From: Rhodothermia bacterium
GTDB lineage: Bacteria; Bacteroidota; Rhodothermia; Balneolales; Natronogracilivirgulaceae
NCBI GenBank assembly: GCA_007122185.1
Contig: SKUI01000128.1
Location: 1-6,862 of the forward strand
Direction: 5' to 3'
Length of the DNA stretch: 6,862 nt
A model generated the notes under the pieces. The model was not told where the DNA came from and did no database searches. It saw only the letters and a list, made by a program, of their open reading frames with translations. Positions 6,812 through 6,862 of this stretch are shown piece by piece. Both the position numbers and the translations under genes were made by a program. Position 1 is the stretch's first letter. The number at the start of each line of letters is the position of its first letter.

Positions 6812-6862
6812 ATGGATACCGCAACCATCACTTACAATGCCTCTGACCTCGATCGCGAAATG
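6812..6862 (+). CDS. Unknown protein, first 17 codons (probable injection-system gene)
   Basis: An open frame begins at ATG 6812, 76 bp after the sheath stop, and reads MDTATITYNASDLDREM up to the window edge. The strong ribosome binding site just upstream supports it as a real gene. Position suggests another structural component of the contractile particle, such as a second sheath, a tube or a baseplate subunit. The 17 residues contain neither the PGVYVEE arm of a sheath nor the N-terminus of a typical tube protein, so I do not assign a function. Confidence 0.55.
   Translation, partial: MDTATITYNASDLDREM

Overview
The window is dense, one-strand bacterial DNA of moderately high GC. All genes are on the + strand. 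The organism is Gram-negative: one gene encodes a secreted, strand-rich protein that looks like an outer-membrane barrel. I cannot name the genus. Several genes lack a clear Shine-Dalgarno sequence, which would fit a member of the Bacteroidota/Chlorobiota group, but that is only a weak inference.

Layout. (1) The left edge holds the C-terminal end of a membrane-bound metal-dependent hydrolase of the YdjM/DUF457 type (stop at 455). (2) A 241-bp gap follows. (3) A metal-dependent amidohydrolase (697-2484) overlaps by ATGA with (4) a signal-peptide-bearing, probable outer-membrane beta-barrel protein (2481-3509), so these two form a translationally coupled pair. (5) A 215-bp gap contains a degenerate hexanucleotide repeat with a near-perfect 18-bp tandem duplication. 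(6) Next is an alpha/beta-hydrolase of the lipase/PGAP1-like type with a visible Ser-Asp-His triad and an unrecognised strand-rich C-terminal domain (3725-5215). (7) An AT-rich 92-bp gap carries a plausible promoter. (8) A clear tail-sheath protein of the extracellular contractile injection system (eCIS) type follows (5308-6735). (9) The first 17 codons of another gene, with a good ribosome binding site, run off the right edge.

Interpretation. The right part is probably the start of an eCIS/phage-tail-like particle locus, with the sheath as its first structural gene in view. The lipase-like enzyme directly upstream has no signal peptide and lies next to the injection machine, so it is a reasonable candidate for a delivered toxin or accessory enzyme. 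This is inferred from position only. The amidohydrolase/outer-membrane pair may be part of the same island or an unrelated neighbour; the window does not decide this.
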